A stretch of 64,000 nucleotides of DNA from Henckelia pumila (Eukaryota > Streptophyta > Magnoliopsida > Lamiales > Gesneriaceae): positions 191,234,664-191,298,663 of the forward strand of contig NC_133121.1 in NCBI RefSeq assembly GCF_033568475.1. The letters run 5' to 3'. Shown one piece after another: positions 1-12,318 of this stretch; position 1 is the first letter of the stretch; every line of letters starts with the position of its first letter. A program made the translations under genes and the position numbers. The notes under the pieces were generated by a model that saw only the letters and a program-made list of their open reading frames with translations, ran no database searches and had not been told where the DNA came from.

Positions 1-199
1 GATTGCGGGAAGTTTCTAATTTATTTAGGTAGATTTAGAAGTTTTCTTTGTAATTATTTTTCTCGAGATAATGTACGCCTCGAGTCCACGCTCAAGTCCT
101 GTCTGTAGTGCGGACAACTACTTTATATGATTGTACTTTGGATTAAGATTATATTGTATTTTTTTAAAAAAAATCTTTTAATATTTTTTAAAAAAATTG

Positions 200-385
200 G
201 AGTGCTAATATCACTCTTGCAAACATGAGTGCCACGTTAGCGCCATGTCAGAAATAGGCCCAAAATCGCAAAAAAAAAAAAAAAAAAAAAAATTGACTAA
301 GTTTGAAATTTGACAAAATAGAAGATCAAAATCGGAAAAAAAAAAAAAAACAAAACAAAACAAATATACACGACCAAGGTTGCTA
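200..385. repeat. Degenerate copy of Mutator-like MITE (3' half)
   Basis: The stretch has the same word order as the right half of the intact element at 5343-5659: a 'gccacgt...' segment, a run of A, 'tttgaaatttgacaaaata', then 'acaaatatac.cgacca'. Two long A-runs (271-291 and about 336-350) have expanded inside it. No left terminus or target duplication was found, so it is a remnant. The remaining 1-200 and 386-513 are AT-rich with nothing recognisable; 386-513 is probably intron of the b561 gene. Confidence 0.45.
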
Positions 386-513
386 TTCGAATCTCCAAAT
401 TATTAATCTCTTGTGAAATCTCAATCTTTCGATCTAAACACAATCATATATATCTTTTATAGTTGATTTTATAAGATTTGGTTAATTTAGGGAAATTTTT
501 ATGCCATGAACAG

Positions 514-3065
514 CCATGATGGCATACAAGACTGTGAGAGCAGAAAGACAAGTGAGGAAATATGTTCATATGTTACTTCATCTGGTTTCACTTTGTTTGG
601 GGATTGTGGGGTTACATGCAGTCTTCAAGTTCCATGAGAAACAACAAATACCCCATTTATATAGCTTCCATTCTTGGATTGGCATTGGGACCTTCTCATT
701 GTTTTGCTTGCAGGTATATATAACTTACTTACTTGTAATTAAGAGATTTAATTTCAAATTTAGATGCCATATCTATTGATTTCGTAATAACATCGTGTCA
801 TATTACCATTTCGATTTCCTTGATCATTCGTCAAAATTTAAATTTATCAGTATATGTTATCAAAGAACCTCAATGTGCTTCATATATATTGAGTACTAAT
901 ACACGGAACACATGCGTTGCATGTGCATAAAATATATATTATTTGAAATTAAATATTATTTTATAAACTTGAATTTAATTATAATTAAATCTTTGGATAA
1001 TGTGATAGTGGTTAGGATAATAGGGATAGTGGAACAAAATGTGAGAAGTTTTTGAATAAGAAATTTACTTTTTTGGACCTCCATTATTAACATCTTAGAA
1101 GAATAATAAAGGATAAATTTGAAAATACATTAAAATAACGAAATATAGTTTTTCTATGGGGCTTATGTATAATAATAATAGTAAAGATATATATTTTTAT
1201 AAAAAATTTGAAAACATGCTAAATTTATCTAGCCATGTTAAATGTTATTGATTGGTAAAACAGTTTGGCTTGAACTGAAACGAAATCGAATTTCTTAATT
1301 AGATAGTTTCTGGTTGGTTTCCCATTTCCTTGAATGGAAAAAATAGCAAAAGTCAAACCGACAATTTCAAATTTTCAATATTCCGAAACCAAAACTGCAC
1401 AACCTGAGATGTGTGTAACCTTTCAGCATGCCCTATTAATTACAATTTATACCAAAATTAGGTCTCCATTTCATGCATCGATCTATTTGTGAGATGAGCT
1501 GACTATAATAAAAAATTGATATTTTTTAAATAAAAAATAATAATACTTTTACTTGAATATATCAAGTTAAATAGAATATTTTTCAATTTGTGAGACAGTC
1601 TTAGGGGGGTGTATTCAATCTGGAGAATTATTGACTTTTATGTATTTTAGAAGTTTAGAGGTATTCAATCATGACTTTTATATACTCTATAGAAGTCTAG
1701 TGGTATTCAAAATAGACTTTTATAGAGTTTTAAAAGTCAAGTGGTATTCAACCTTGACTTTTAAAAACTCTATAAAAGTCTAGTGTTATTCAAAATGTCA
1801 ATGAACTTTTAATAACTCCATGAAAATCATGAACATACAAACATTAATGCTTAAGGTACAACTATATTTTGTAAAAAAAAGTCTTTGGTATAACCCAAAG
1901 ATTTGGATGGATTTCTAAAATAATAAAACTCATAATTTTCTTTTTTTTCTCACATTTTCTCACTCCTCACTATCTCACTCCTCTCTATCTCCCTCTCTCT
2001 CATATTCAAAATGAATCTCCTCTCTATCTCACTCTTTCTCATATTCAAAATGAATTATATATTCGTTCTTTTCCTAAAATCAAAATAAAAAATATTATTT
2101 AAATATTTGAAATTTTCAAAATATTTTGTGCTTTTTAAATTATGATTTGTGCCAATAATTATAATATTTAATGATAATAATATATGATTCAAAAAATTAT
2201 AATATGATTTAATTCAAATATTTGAATAGTGGATAACAAACATGATAAAAAAATAAAAATTGACAAATAATTTTTTATGATATAATTTATAATTTATCAT
2301 ATGTTTTTTTTAAAAAAAACTTTACACAATCGCAAATTTTTTAGTTTATAATTTTGTTACGTTAATATATATATATATATGTAAAATAAATGAAATCCAT
2401 TTTCATCAATAAATTAAAAAAATATTTCAAATAAATTTATTATTTATGTCAAATAATTATTATTTCAAAGGAAAAAAAAAGAAAAAGAATAAGATATATT
2501 AAAGATACATGAAAAGTTTACAAATCTCTATAAAAGTCCTTCAAAAGTCTACAAAGAATCCATGCAAATTTGTTTGTAAATCCGTGAGATTCTACAAAAG
2601 TCAATAAAAATCCATCAACTCAACAAAATTCTCTCATTTTAAAAAGTCACTGAAAGTTATTAAAACTCTGGATTGAATACACCCCCCTTATATGAGTTTT
2701 TGTGTCATATGAATCCACTCATTTTAAGTTTTAAAGAGATGATTCCTATTCGAATTCGATGATTGACTTTTTATTTTTTTAACTCTGCCATTACATATTT
2801 GTAGTGGTTGTTCGGGTTGACGATGTTTTTGTTTCCGAGGGCTTCCTTGGAAACGAGGGCGAGGGCGGTCCCGTGGCACGTAGCCGGCGGTAGAGTTCTG
2901 CTATTTATGGCCATATGCACGGCGGTGACAGGTTTGATGGAGAAAGCCACATTCTTGGAACTAAAACTTCACAATGAGGCTCGTCTGATCAATTTCCTTG
3001 GGCTGGCGATTCTCCTCTTTGGCATTACTGTTGATCTTTCGATTTCACTCTCGCGTTTTATATAA
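514..3065 (+). CDS. Cytochrome b561 (ascorbate-dependent transmembrane electron carrier), 5' part outside window
   Basis: Plant b561 proteins have six helices and pass electrons from ascorbate across the tonoplast or another membrane through two haems held by four histidines. Two exons are visible: 514-713 and 2805-3065 (stop at 3063-3065). The first exon probably begins after the acceptor 'cag' at 511-513, because the frame then reads AMMAYKT, matching the EAIISYK-like segment of the family; the ATG at 516 would then be internal. VHMLLH, LYSFHSWIG and, in exon 2, WLFG and PWHV are conserved, giving three of the four haem histidines. The exon with the remaining histidine (LHPVLM region) is not in the preceding 513 bases and should lie further left. 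The splice at 713/2805 is in phase 0 (CLQ|WLFG). The 2.1-kb intron holds a MITE. The C-terminus is short, ending SLSRFI. The open frame and intact motifs favour a working gene, but an exon loss upstream cannot be excluded. Confidence 0.85.
1604..2687. mobile_element. Tourist/Harbinger-like MITE in b561 intron
   Basis: The element starts GGGGGGTGTATTCAATC and ends with its exact 17-base reverse complement; similarity continues imperfectly inward. It is flanked by TTA at 1601-1603 and 2688-2690, the 3-bp target duplication typical of PIF/Harbinger. At 1084 bp it is long for a MITE. The left subterminal region (about 1625-1800) repeats a unit containing 'gacttttat', 'gtctagtggtattcaa' four to five times, and the right end (2525-2660) carries the inverted versions ('aaaagtc'). 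No transposase frame is present. A CT-rich part lies at 1970-2045. Confidence 0.85.
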
Positions 3066-3230
3066 ATTTTTTTTTGGGAATGCAAAGGAATAAAAATGTT
3101 GTTATATTTCAGAGAGTGAGTTTTTAGAGAAGTAAATAACTGTCTATGGGTTGATTGTGGCTTGTGAATTGTGATTGATACATTTGTACACTAAACTCTT
3201 CTGGGATTCATGCTAATTCCGTACTACATT

Positions 3231-5157
3231 TTTTTTTTGAACCTGAAAAGAGATTTCATTAAAAATTGGTAATTACAACTTCTTGTAACCAAGAAGGAAA
3301 ATCATAGTTAATCCAAACATAAGATTGAGAAGTACGACAAGAAAATATGGCGTGCCTATGAGCAGCCGAGTTGGCAGAGCGGCGCATAATATAGTACCAC
3401 GAATTTGTTCTATCGAGAAGCCTTCAGGAAAGCAGATGGCTCTCTCACCGCTTTAACCACTTCTAGAGAATTTGAAATCGCCCAAACCTGTGATAGATCG
3501 CAATGCATACACAGCAACAGCCCTTGGAGAAGAGCAGCTAATTCACCACCAAACACATACCTAGGGTGGCGAATTTTGGTAACATAAGCTGGCAGCCAAA
3601 ATCCTGTTTATTTAATGATAAGCCAAATCTGCTTTGCCATTAGAGCTTTATTAAATTCAAACAAGCTTCGAAAACCTAAACCCCTCATCTGCTTAGTTTT
3701 ACACAAAGAACTTCATTTCGCCCAGTGTAAACCTTTGTTCTCCTTTGACGATCTCCACCAAAATTTATCACATAATTGCTCCATTTCTCTGCAAATAGAA
3801 GTAGGAATTCAAAAACATGACATCGCATAGATTCGAACCGCGGCGAAATGCACATTATACACCCGATCCCTAAGTGAAGAGAATTGGACTCTTTTACTTC
3901 TAAGAGAAAATGTGGGAAGTCCAAAATATAACTCATGTCCCTTAACCACTTGAATGTCCAAAACTCTCTTAATGTCATTGCTCATGTGATTCGAAGTGCT
4001 TGAACAGATGTAAGTGCTGAATTTAAAAAATTAACCACTTGGCCCGACACCAATTCATATTGTTGTATACAGTTTTAACTTGGAGACAATCTTCTAAAGT
4101 GACTCTGAAGACTATGAGACTATCATCGGCAAAGAAGACGTGCGACACAATCGGACTGGTATTAGCAATTTTTACCCCTCCAAATAAACCCGAACAAGCA
4201 GCTCGATTAATAACAGAAGATAAACCTTGCGCACACACTGCAAATAGATACGGTGATAGAGGATCACCCTGTCTCAGCCCACGACCCTGCTTAATCTCTC
4301 CAAATATAGCATGGTTAACATGAATGGAATAGGCGACAGAAGTCACACACCTCATTATAAGATTAACCCATAAAGCCTATTTTAACATAATAGCTTAAAG
4401 AAAACTCGACTCCACCCTATCGTATGCTTTGCTCATATCAATCTTGAGTGCTGCATTGCCTGTTTTCCTATTATTGTGGTGGCGAATCCAATGCATACAC
4501 TTGAATCCAATAATAACGTTGTCAGTTATAAGACGCCCTGGAATGAATGCACTTTGAGACTGATCAATAATATGTGATAGGATCTATCTAAACCGATTTG
4601 TGATGGCCCTTGAAATAATCTTTAAACAATTATTACGTAGGCCGATAGGTTATTTTGGAGATCGAGGCTCTTCCACCTTTGGAACGATGGAAATTGGGGT
4701 TGAATTCCATCGAGAAACATCTCAATTGCCACTTAGAATAGTGAGGGCAGCAGACGTAACCTCCTCCCTAATGAAATCCCACGCTTTTTGAAAAAAAAAA
4801 TAAAGCCGTAAAGCCATCTGGACCCGGAGCCTTTGAAGGATGCAAATCAACTACTGGTTTACGTATGTCACCTTCCGAGAAATGCGCATTTAACACCGCA
4901 TTAATATCATCAGTAACACTCTCCTCGACAGAAGATATCACTGTATTAATCACCTTCTGAGAAGGAATGCAAGATGAAAATAAATTGTTAAAATAATTCA
5001 TCACAATACAAGCCATACCAGATTCATCTGATCTCCAGTTCCCAGCAGAATCCTACATAAAACCCTTAATAAAGTTATGGGATCTTCTCTCCGAAGCATA
5101 AGCATGAAAAAATCCTGTATTGCGATCATCGTGGTTTAACCAATTAGAACGTGATAT
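3231..5157 (-). mobile_element. 5'-truncated L1-type LINE, antisense, decayed
   Basis: Read on the minus strand: NWLNHDDRNTGFFHA-like segment (near 5145-5110), HPSKAPGPDGF (within 4768-5016), the reverse transcriptase block GLRQGDPLSPYLF with FADD (within 4023-4355), then GLGFR..FEFNKALMAKQIW (about 3720-3635), which is the downstream region of plant LINE ORF2. The T-run at 3231-3239 is the poly(A) tail. Many stops and frameshifts break the frame. The endonuclease domain and ORF1 are missing, as expected for 5' truncation. The FADD catalytic motif is still readable. Confidence 0.85.
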
Positions 5158-5198
5158 TTATAGATAGGAGTTTGGAAATTCCGATCGATCACCATGGT

Positions 5199-5288
5199 TT
5201 AACCAGTTAGCACGCGATCGCCATGGTTTAACCAGTTTTTGACTTAACCAGTTAGCACGCGATCGCCATGGTTTAACCAGTTTTTGAC
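5199..5288. repeat. 45-bp unit duplicated in tandem, LINE-derived
   Basis: Two perfect 45-bp copies (5199-5243, 5244-5288) containing 'gcgatcgccatggtttaacc'. Less perfect relatives of the same core occur at about 5128-5158 (inside the LINE coding remnant) and 5184-5214, so the array grew from the broken LINE end. Confidence 0.8.
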
Positions 5289-5342
5289 GATATGTGCATT
5301 ACTTGTGATACGATACGCGATTATATGAAATATTTTATTTAA

Positions 5343-5659
5343 GAAAAAATTGCAAATTTAATCTTGTATGTTTGTTATTTTGCGATTTTGGTCCTTTATG
5401 TTTTCATATTTCATTTTAATTAGTTCCGCTTATTCTGATTTTTGGCAATTTCGATACTTTTTATTCAAAAATGCTTACATGGCACTGTACACGTCACCTT
5501 CACATCAACACTGAATTGGTGTCAAGTCAATGCCACGTCGGAAAAAGGACTACAATTGCCAAAAAATATAAAAATATCGGACTAAAATTGAAATTTGAAA
5601 ATATAAAAGACTGAAATCGCAAAGTGACAAATATACAGGACCAAAAAAGCAATTTTCCC
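5343..5659. mobile_element. Mutator-like MITE with 9-bp target duplication
   Basis: A 317-bp element bounded by TTTATTTAA at 5334-5342 and 5660-5668, the 9-bp duplication typical of Mutator-like elements. The two ends form an imperfect inverted repeat of about 70 bp (left 'ttgcgattttggtcc', right 'ggaccaaaaaagcaatttt'). It is non-coding and non-autonomous. Confidence 0.8.
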
Positions 5660-5668
5660 TTTATTTAA

Positions 5669-6229
5669 TGATATTCTACAACTTAATTAAAATATTGTGC
5701 ATATACATATATTGAATTAACAAGTTTTAACTCAACAAATTTAATTTAGATAATTTCATAACTTCTTTTAACTAAAAGTTTTGATTATCATTCATCTATC
5801 ATATATAGTTCTAATTATTGTAAGAAAATTTAAATAAAATTGTTATTTCATTTTTTTTAGAAATTTATTGATTGAATTGTCATTCATTAGTAATATTACA
5901 CATAAAAATATTTTATTTATTGTGTTTTAGAGCATTTAATACATGATTTTCAAGTTGAAATAAAAAATACAAATTGTGGCTACGTCCTATGTGTTGTAAA
6001 TTCATCTTTTTTTCAACAAAGTATTGTGTTTCAATCATATTATTTGCATTAGTATTAATATTCTTATTGTTTCACTCAACATATGAGCCGAGCTTGAACT
6101 TGTTCACAAGCCATATAGCATATTCACAAATATATATAAGAATTAAACTCAATCTAGATAAACGAATCAAATTCGGCTTTTAATCCATATATATATATAT
6201 ATACATTAAATGAACATATACGCGAGTTT
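5669..6229. other. AT-rich spacer
   Basis: No gene, RNA or recognisable element is seen. A short TA microsatellite lies at about 6188-6202. The one open frame here (69 codons from 5974) has no family features. Confidence 0.5.
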
Positions 6230-6530
6230 CCTAAACGAGCTGAGCTCGAGATCGAGCCTGTGAGCCACCTAAATAAGCCGAGCTCTATCTCGAGCTTGCG
6301 ATCCTCTTAAACGAGCTGAGCTCGAGCTCGAGTTTTCGATCTTATTAACGAACATGTTCACGAGCTCACGATCCAAACATCCTTAAGCTTAAGCTTAGAT
6401 CGTGAAAATTGTCGAGCTCGAAATTAATCTCGAGCTCAGCTCGATAAACTTAAAAAACGTACTCGAATGAGCTTCTTACTGAGATAAGCTCCGAATAACT
6501 CGCAAAAAGTTCGATTCGTTTACATCCCTA
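6230..6530. repeat. GAGCTCG-rich repeat, hAT-like terminal sequence
   Basis: About ten overlapping copies of GAGCTCGAG / CGAGCTGAGCTCG occur here, many self-complementary. The right end 'cgattcgtttacatcccta' reads TAGGGATGTAAACGAATCG on the minus strand, the kind of terminus found on plant hAT-derived non-autonomous elements. A matching left terminus was not located, so it is probably truncated. Confidence 0.5.
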
Positions 6531-7568
6531 TACAAACTTTAATAGGTGCTTATTGGATAATATATTGGACTGCCATTGTCCTAAATTCTCTAAGTCCATC
6601 TCCAATGGAGCACAAAAAAGATGTGAAACACCAATTTGTTGCTCCATTTTGGCCTCCAATGGGGGCGCTATTTTATCGAATATGTGTATAGAGAGGGAGG
6701 TGAATACACACTTTAAAAATATTTTGAAAACTAGTCTTACAATCAAACTGCGTTACCGGATCAATTGTAAACATTTTGCTTAACAAACATTTGATTGAGA
6801 TAACTGATCTGATCAGGAGAAATGATTATCACGCGATCACCATGGTCTGGATAGCTTTAGGAAGACTGAAATAAATTTTACACAAAATAAATGTAAGGAA
6901 AACGAGATTTTTTATTAAAGTTTGAAGCTAAAACTTCTACGTCTCCACTTATTATATTTCAAGAAGAATTTAAACTAGAAGAATTTTATTTATACAATAA
7001 CTTGCACAAAATCAATCCAATCAACCCTTGAAAGGAACTCCTAGTACAACAATTCTCTCAATCATATACTTTATTATTAGAATTACAAAATACAGTAAAA
7101 CTACAACAATGCTTCTCTCAAGCTCGACTTAGTATCACAAGATGATCACTCAAATTGATATGATATAACAATAAATGTGTGAAATAAGCTCAAATTAGTC
7201 GGTCTGGTTCATGCTTGAGAGAGAAAATATTAACGACTTATAGAACGCTTTTATGCTTGATGTTTTCAAAGATTCTGAAGTCCCGAGAGGGATGGCAACT
7301 GTATACATCTTCAAGTATTTATACTGTAGAATATTCAACTTTAAAAAATATATCCGATTTTATCCACAAATATCCGAAAATCAAGCAAAATGTGCCACGT
7401 GTCCTTGTGATCTTTCCAAAAATGGTATTAACAAAGGTGGATCAATTTGAATGTGGTCGGGTACGAATTATAACATTCAATTCTCCAACAACTTGTTTGG
7501 ATTTATCTTCAACAAACTGGAATGATTTTGTATGATGCTCGGAAGAAATGATTGATCTGGTCCGATTC
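6531..7568. repeat. Mixed repeat remnants, including a Copia-LTR-like segment
   Basis: 6580-6670 has an internal inverted theme ('tccatctccaatgg' / 'ctccaatgggggc') seen in Tourist-like MITEs. From 6676 the sequence 'tgtgtatagagagggaggtgaatacacac' begins a segment closely related to the one at 50056 ('tgtgtagaggaggggtgaatacacac'), a theme found at the start of plant Copia LTRs. No coding remnant was found up to 7568. 'cgcgatcaccatggt' at 6832 recalls the 45-bp repeat at 5199. Confidence 0.4.
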
Positions 7569-9073
7569 TATAGTGACCACTTCGGAATCATCAACCAATT
7601 CAAGACCTAAGCATGCAATTAAATTTTAAATAAAAATAATCAGATAAATCAGCAAAAACTGGAATACATCAAACCCAAATCGAAAGAATCATTTAAAATA
7701 CTGGTTAAGGTACAACCATATCAAAATTCAGTGTATCAAATACAATCCCAGATAAAACAACTAAAACAAATAACCAGAAATTCAACGGCACTGCTCCTCG
7801 TCTCGGGGCTCACTGTTGCCTACGTCTTCCAACCTGAGGCTTGCCCAGTAGAATGGGGTATCTAAGATGAAAACAAGGACGTGAGCGCTAATTTCCAGTA
7901 CAATAAATATGAGTATACAAACCTGTATGTGCATGCATATGACGTGGACTGGGTAATTGGATCAACAAGAAAAACCCATGCTCAGACTGGAAGTGCCACA
8001 GTGCATAGTATCAACTTGTAAATACCCATTTGGATTACTAGCACAAACATCCGGATGTAGATCTGAAATGTCTAGGAAATATCACAGCCCTTCCGTCCCT
8101 TCAGCCACTGTGACTCATGATGTTCAATCGTCCACAAACTAGGGCTGAACGACCATACTAAACATGACTATCTCGAAAGAGATATGGCTCAACGTGATAC
8201 ATGGACATGCAACATATGAGCAGTAATACATTCATATCATGGAAGATAAAAAGTAACACATAAGAATACATACTCAGATGGATATCTCAGTTAGTACTTA
8301 CGTACCTCTAAAGGTCAAGTCTAGGTGTATAGGCTAGTATCCAATACTATTATCAAATGTATATTTTATCACTTATACCATTCTAAAAGCCTTAACTAAG
8401 CTAATAGATACCCCAAACTTATCAAAGATCTCAGAGTATTAAATGCGTCCGTCGTTAGCCCACTGATGACGATGGCCCCAAAATCTAGGCACAACTATGC
8501 TACGATTCCGGTACCACCTCGCTATCGCCCGACCCTCAATACGACGCCCAAAAGCCTTAAAATAAAGACTGAAAGGAGAGAGAGAAGTGTGATTGGTGTG
8601 AAAAGAATGGCAGCCTCGGCCCTCTATTTATAGACAAGAGTTCGGAACTTCAGATCTCTGGTTCGGAGCTTTCAATTTGTATTCACCTAATGCATGTCAT
8701 GTGATTGGATGACTCACTGTTTCAGGTGGAGTTCAGACCTTCCGATCCCTGGTTCGGAGCTTCTGAACTGCCTTGATTCAAATAACCAATCATACCCGTA
8801 CCCTGTCTATCTTGGAGAGTTCGTATCTTCCGAAATTTTTGGTGCTTCCGAACACATCCTCTCCATCCGAACTAGTTCGGATCTTCCAAACTTTACATGT
8901 TATAGTTCAGACCTTCCGAACTGTTCAGACCCTAGATACCCATCGCGCCATTTCCAAATGTATTGAATCCGATTTTCTACATATTTTCCTCAAATAAGGG
9001 TTCCTTAATCATGTTGTAATCATTTAAACATGCTTAGACAGTTTAATTGCTTAATTGGGAATCGGGTTCTACA
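7569..9073 (-). repeat. LTR of chromovirus-type Gypsy element 1
   Basis: The boundary TATAGTGACC.. to ..GGGTTCTACA matches the LTR ends of the Tekay-like element at 28718 (TGTAGTGACC.. to ..GCTTCTACA), and the length (1505 bp) is similar to 1489. A minus-strand polypurine tract lies just outside at 9074-9090. 8640-8930 contains many diverged GTTCGGA..TCCGAAC half-palindromes. This is the 3' LTR of an antisense element. Confidence 0.75.
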
Positions 9074-11508
9074 TTCTCCCAACCTTAAAAGATTTCATCC
9101 TCTAAATCAGGTAACTTTTATAACAACATCATTTATTACAACAAAAATGATGATACAACTGAGGTTTAAAACGAAACACAACAAAAGAATTACAATTCAA
9201 AAAAACTCGGTATGTTCAGTATGCATGCGACTTTATAGTTCCCAAGTGGCTTCTTCGATACTTCGGTGCTGCCACTGGACTAGAACAAGAGTAATAGTCT
9301 TGTTTTACAATCCTTAGATTTCTTGTCCATAATGCGAATTGGTTTCTCCACATAAGTCAGATCCTCATTAATTCGAACCTCGGACGGATGTAGAACATGA
9401 GACTCATCTGTCACATACCGCCTCAACATAGATACGTGAAACACGTCATGAATACTAGAGATACGACGGTAAGTCTAGCCTGTAAGCTAAATACCCAATT
9501 CTTTCCAGAATCTCAAATGGACCAATGATTCTCGGAGAAAGCTTCCCTTTGAGAAAAAATCTCAGAATTCAACAAAACTACGAAACCTTCAGAAATATAT
9601 TTTCCCCAGATGAAATTTTAAGGGTCTACTCTTGGTGTTTGCGTAGCTTGCCTGTCAAACCTGTGTGGTCTTGATCCGTTTCTTGATCTGATCGACAATA
9701 TAAACAGCTTGTTGAATCAATTCAGGTCCTTCCACTTGTCGACCTCCGACTTCTTCCTAGAACAATGGAGTACGACATCGTCGCCCATAAAGTGATTCAA
9801 AAGGTGTCATACCTACCCTGCAGTGATAGTTGTTGTTGTACGCAAAGTGTCAAATGATCTTTCCAAGCTAGACAAAAATCCATGGTACACACTCTCAACG
9901 TATCCTCAATGGTGTGAATGGTTCTCTCAGACTGAACATATGTCTCAAGGTGATAGGTAGTACTTAAACTCAAAGTAGTGCCCAATTCTTGCTGAAAACT
10001 TCCCCAAAATCTAGGAGTAAATCTGGGGTCTTTGACAATGCTCGCTGGTACACCATGCAATCCTACTATCTCTTAGATATACAAACGAGTCATATGATCA
10101 AATGTATAATCTCGGTTATATGGATAGAAATGTCCTGATTTGGTGATTCTATCCACCACTACCCACATAACATTGCAATTCCTATATAACAATGGTAAAT
10201 GAGTCACAAAGTCCATCGTGAGATGTTTCCATTTCCATTCGGAATTGGTAGTCTAAGAAGCAAACCTCTAGATCTCCGGTGTTCAGCCTTAACCTTCTGA
10301 CATAACAAGCACCTATATACATACTGATAGACATCACGCTTCATATTTTTTCACCAGAATCGAGTTCTTAAATCCTTATACATTTTCGTGCTTCTCGGGT
10401 GAATGCTAAGCTTGCTCCGGTGAGCTTGGGCTAGAATTTCCTATATCAATTTAGAATTTCGCAGTACCACAATCCTTCCTGAAAAACACAATGTTCCATC
10501 TATCTAAAACATGAAGACATATGTGTTGCTTTGTCAGCTAGCCTAACTAACTTATGCTCTTTCGAGTAATAAAATTGAGCTTCTCTGATCTTAGCATACA
10601 AAGCTGGTTCAGATAGGTTGCTAGATATCCTAATACTTTCCATCCCTTTCTTGTGTTGAAAATGGAATCCCATCGAACAACATTCTTGGATGGTACTGGC
10701 AACCACATTGGTTTGAAGAGCAGATATCCTCACCTTGCGACTACGAGCATCTGCTGTGAGATTTGCTGATCCCAGATGGTATTTGATCTCACAATAATAA
10801 TATTTAATTTTAGCAAATTCATCCATCATATTTGGTGCATATTCCACTCTTCTTGAGTAAATATATATTTCAAGCTTTTGTGATCAGTGCAATCTCAAAT
10901 ATCTCTCCGTAGAGATAATGATTCCAAATCTTAAGTTCAAACACGATGGCTGCCAGTTCCAGATCATGAACTGGATAATTATCTTCGTTTTTCTTCAACT
11001 GGCGGAATGCATAAGAAATCACAAGGCCATTCTGCACCAAAACACATCCCAATCCTATCTTGGATGTCAGTATATACCCTCCAAAACTTGACGGTAGAGC
11101 TAGTACCGACGTAGAAGTCAAACGCCCAAGAATCTCCCCAAAACTCTCTTGACAGTCTGATGACCATTTGTATGGTACATCCTTTTGAGTGAGTTATGTT
11201 AAAGGTCTCGCTAACTGAGATAAATTTGCGATAAATCATTGATAATAACCTGCTAGACCCAGAAAACTTCGGATCTCAGCCACCTTCGTTGGGCGTGGCC
11301 AATTCAGTACAACCTCAATATTTCTTGGATCAACGAAAATGCCTTCGCTGGATATAACATGACCAAGAAAAACCACTTGATCAATCCAGAATTCACACTT
11401 GCTCAATTTCGTATAGAGTTGATTTTCTCGCAAAGTTTGCAAAACAATCCTCAATTGTCTCACATGATCATTCATACTATAAGAGTAGACCAAAATATCA
11501 TTGATGAA
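9074..11508 (-). pseudogene. Gypsy (chromovirus) pol remnant: RT end, RNase H, integrase, chromodomain trace
   Basis: On the minus strand, from right to left: RT C-terminal block with KLSKCEFW and VVFLGHVIS, IRSFLGLAGYYQ (11493-11236), RNase H with [17 protein letters not shown] and [10 protein letters not shown] (11121-10870), a linker typical of Ty3/Gypsy (10847-10500), integrase core GVPASIVKDPRF..FW (10060-9797), and a chromodomain-like EATWEL near 9250. Stops and frameshifts occur throughout. The N-terminal part of pol, gag and the 5' LTR are absent; the sequence stops abruptly inside the RT catalytic region at about 11508, where Harbinger-related DNA begins. Confidence 0.85.
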
Positions 11509-11565
11509 ATGTTGTCATTTTGTTTTATTTAATTTTTCCTTTTTAACTCCAATATTTCGCTCAGA

Positions 11566-12200
11566 TTAAGCGCCACCTGCATTTTCATCACTACTTAAGT
11601 TAATTGAAAAATAATGTATTCCATGATAACCTGATATTGGAGTCTTTGGTGTTTGAGTTTCTGACTGCGGTGAATCCAAGTTTGTGACATAAATTTTAGG
11701 TACTGGGCTCGATGGATGGATGTCACCAAATAATTTTTCAAGATCTTTCATAAAAGGTCATACATGATCAAATTTGAATCATTTACTATAATTAGGATCT
11801 TGCATGAACAGATCTTTTTCTTTCTTCATCTGCATAAAAATACCCCAACTCATATAAGAGTTTAAATTAGTAAAGAAAATAATCTTAAAAAAATACTCAC
11901 AATATCCTTTTCAGATGCAGCACAGGGTTTGAGTCGATTTGACGAATCCCATCCCCTTAATCTTCCAACTCGACTCAGTATAACTTTTATGCGACACTGC
12001 AGTGATCTTTTGTTACGTCCTTGTAAGGTGTTTGGTTTGATGGTGTTGTAAGATTATTTGACACGAGCCCAGAACTGGTATTTCGATTGATTGATACCGA
12101 TGATAGGATTTTTTTTGTTACGTCAAAATACACATGATATAGAATCATGTCTTCTTCAACAATTTAAAAATCAGTTCTAGCATTGGATGTCATTGGTTTG
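11566..12200 (-). pseudogene. Harbinger ORF1 (Myb/SANT-like DNA-binding) remnant
   Basis: On the minus strand, YQFWARVK (about 12090) and, after a frame change, ILSRVGRLRGWDSSNRLKP with ASEKDI (about 11985-11910) match the ORF1 protein that accompanies plant Harbinger transposases and helps it bind termini and enter the nucleus. The C-terminal open stretch 11751-11566 (SPVPKIYVTNLDSPQ...) is low-complexity. Stops lie between the segments, so it is non-functional. Confidence 0.65.
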
Positions 12201-12318
12201 CTTGGAAGAGATAATAAGATTGAAATTTGTATGTGTGATGATTTAATGAGCCAGAAATAGTTTATTTATACTAAAAAGACAATAAGATTGTAATCTCATC
12301 AAACGACCAAGATTACAT

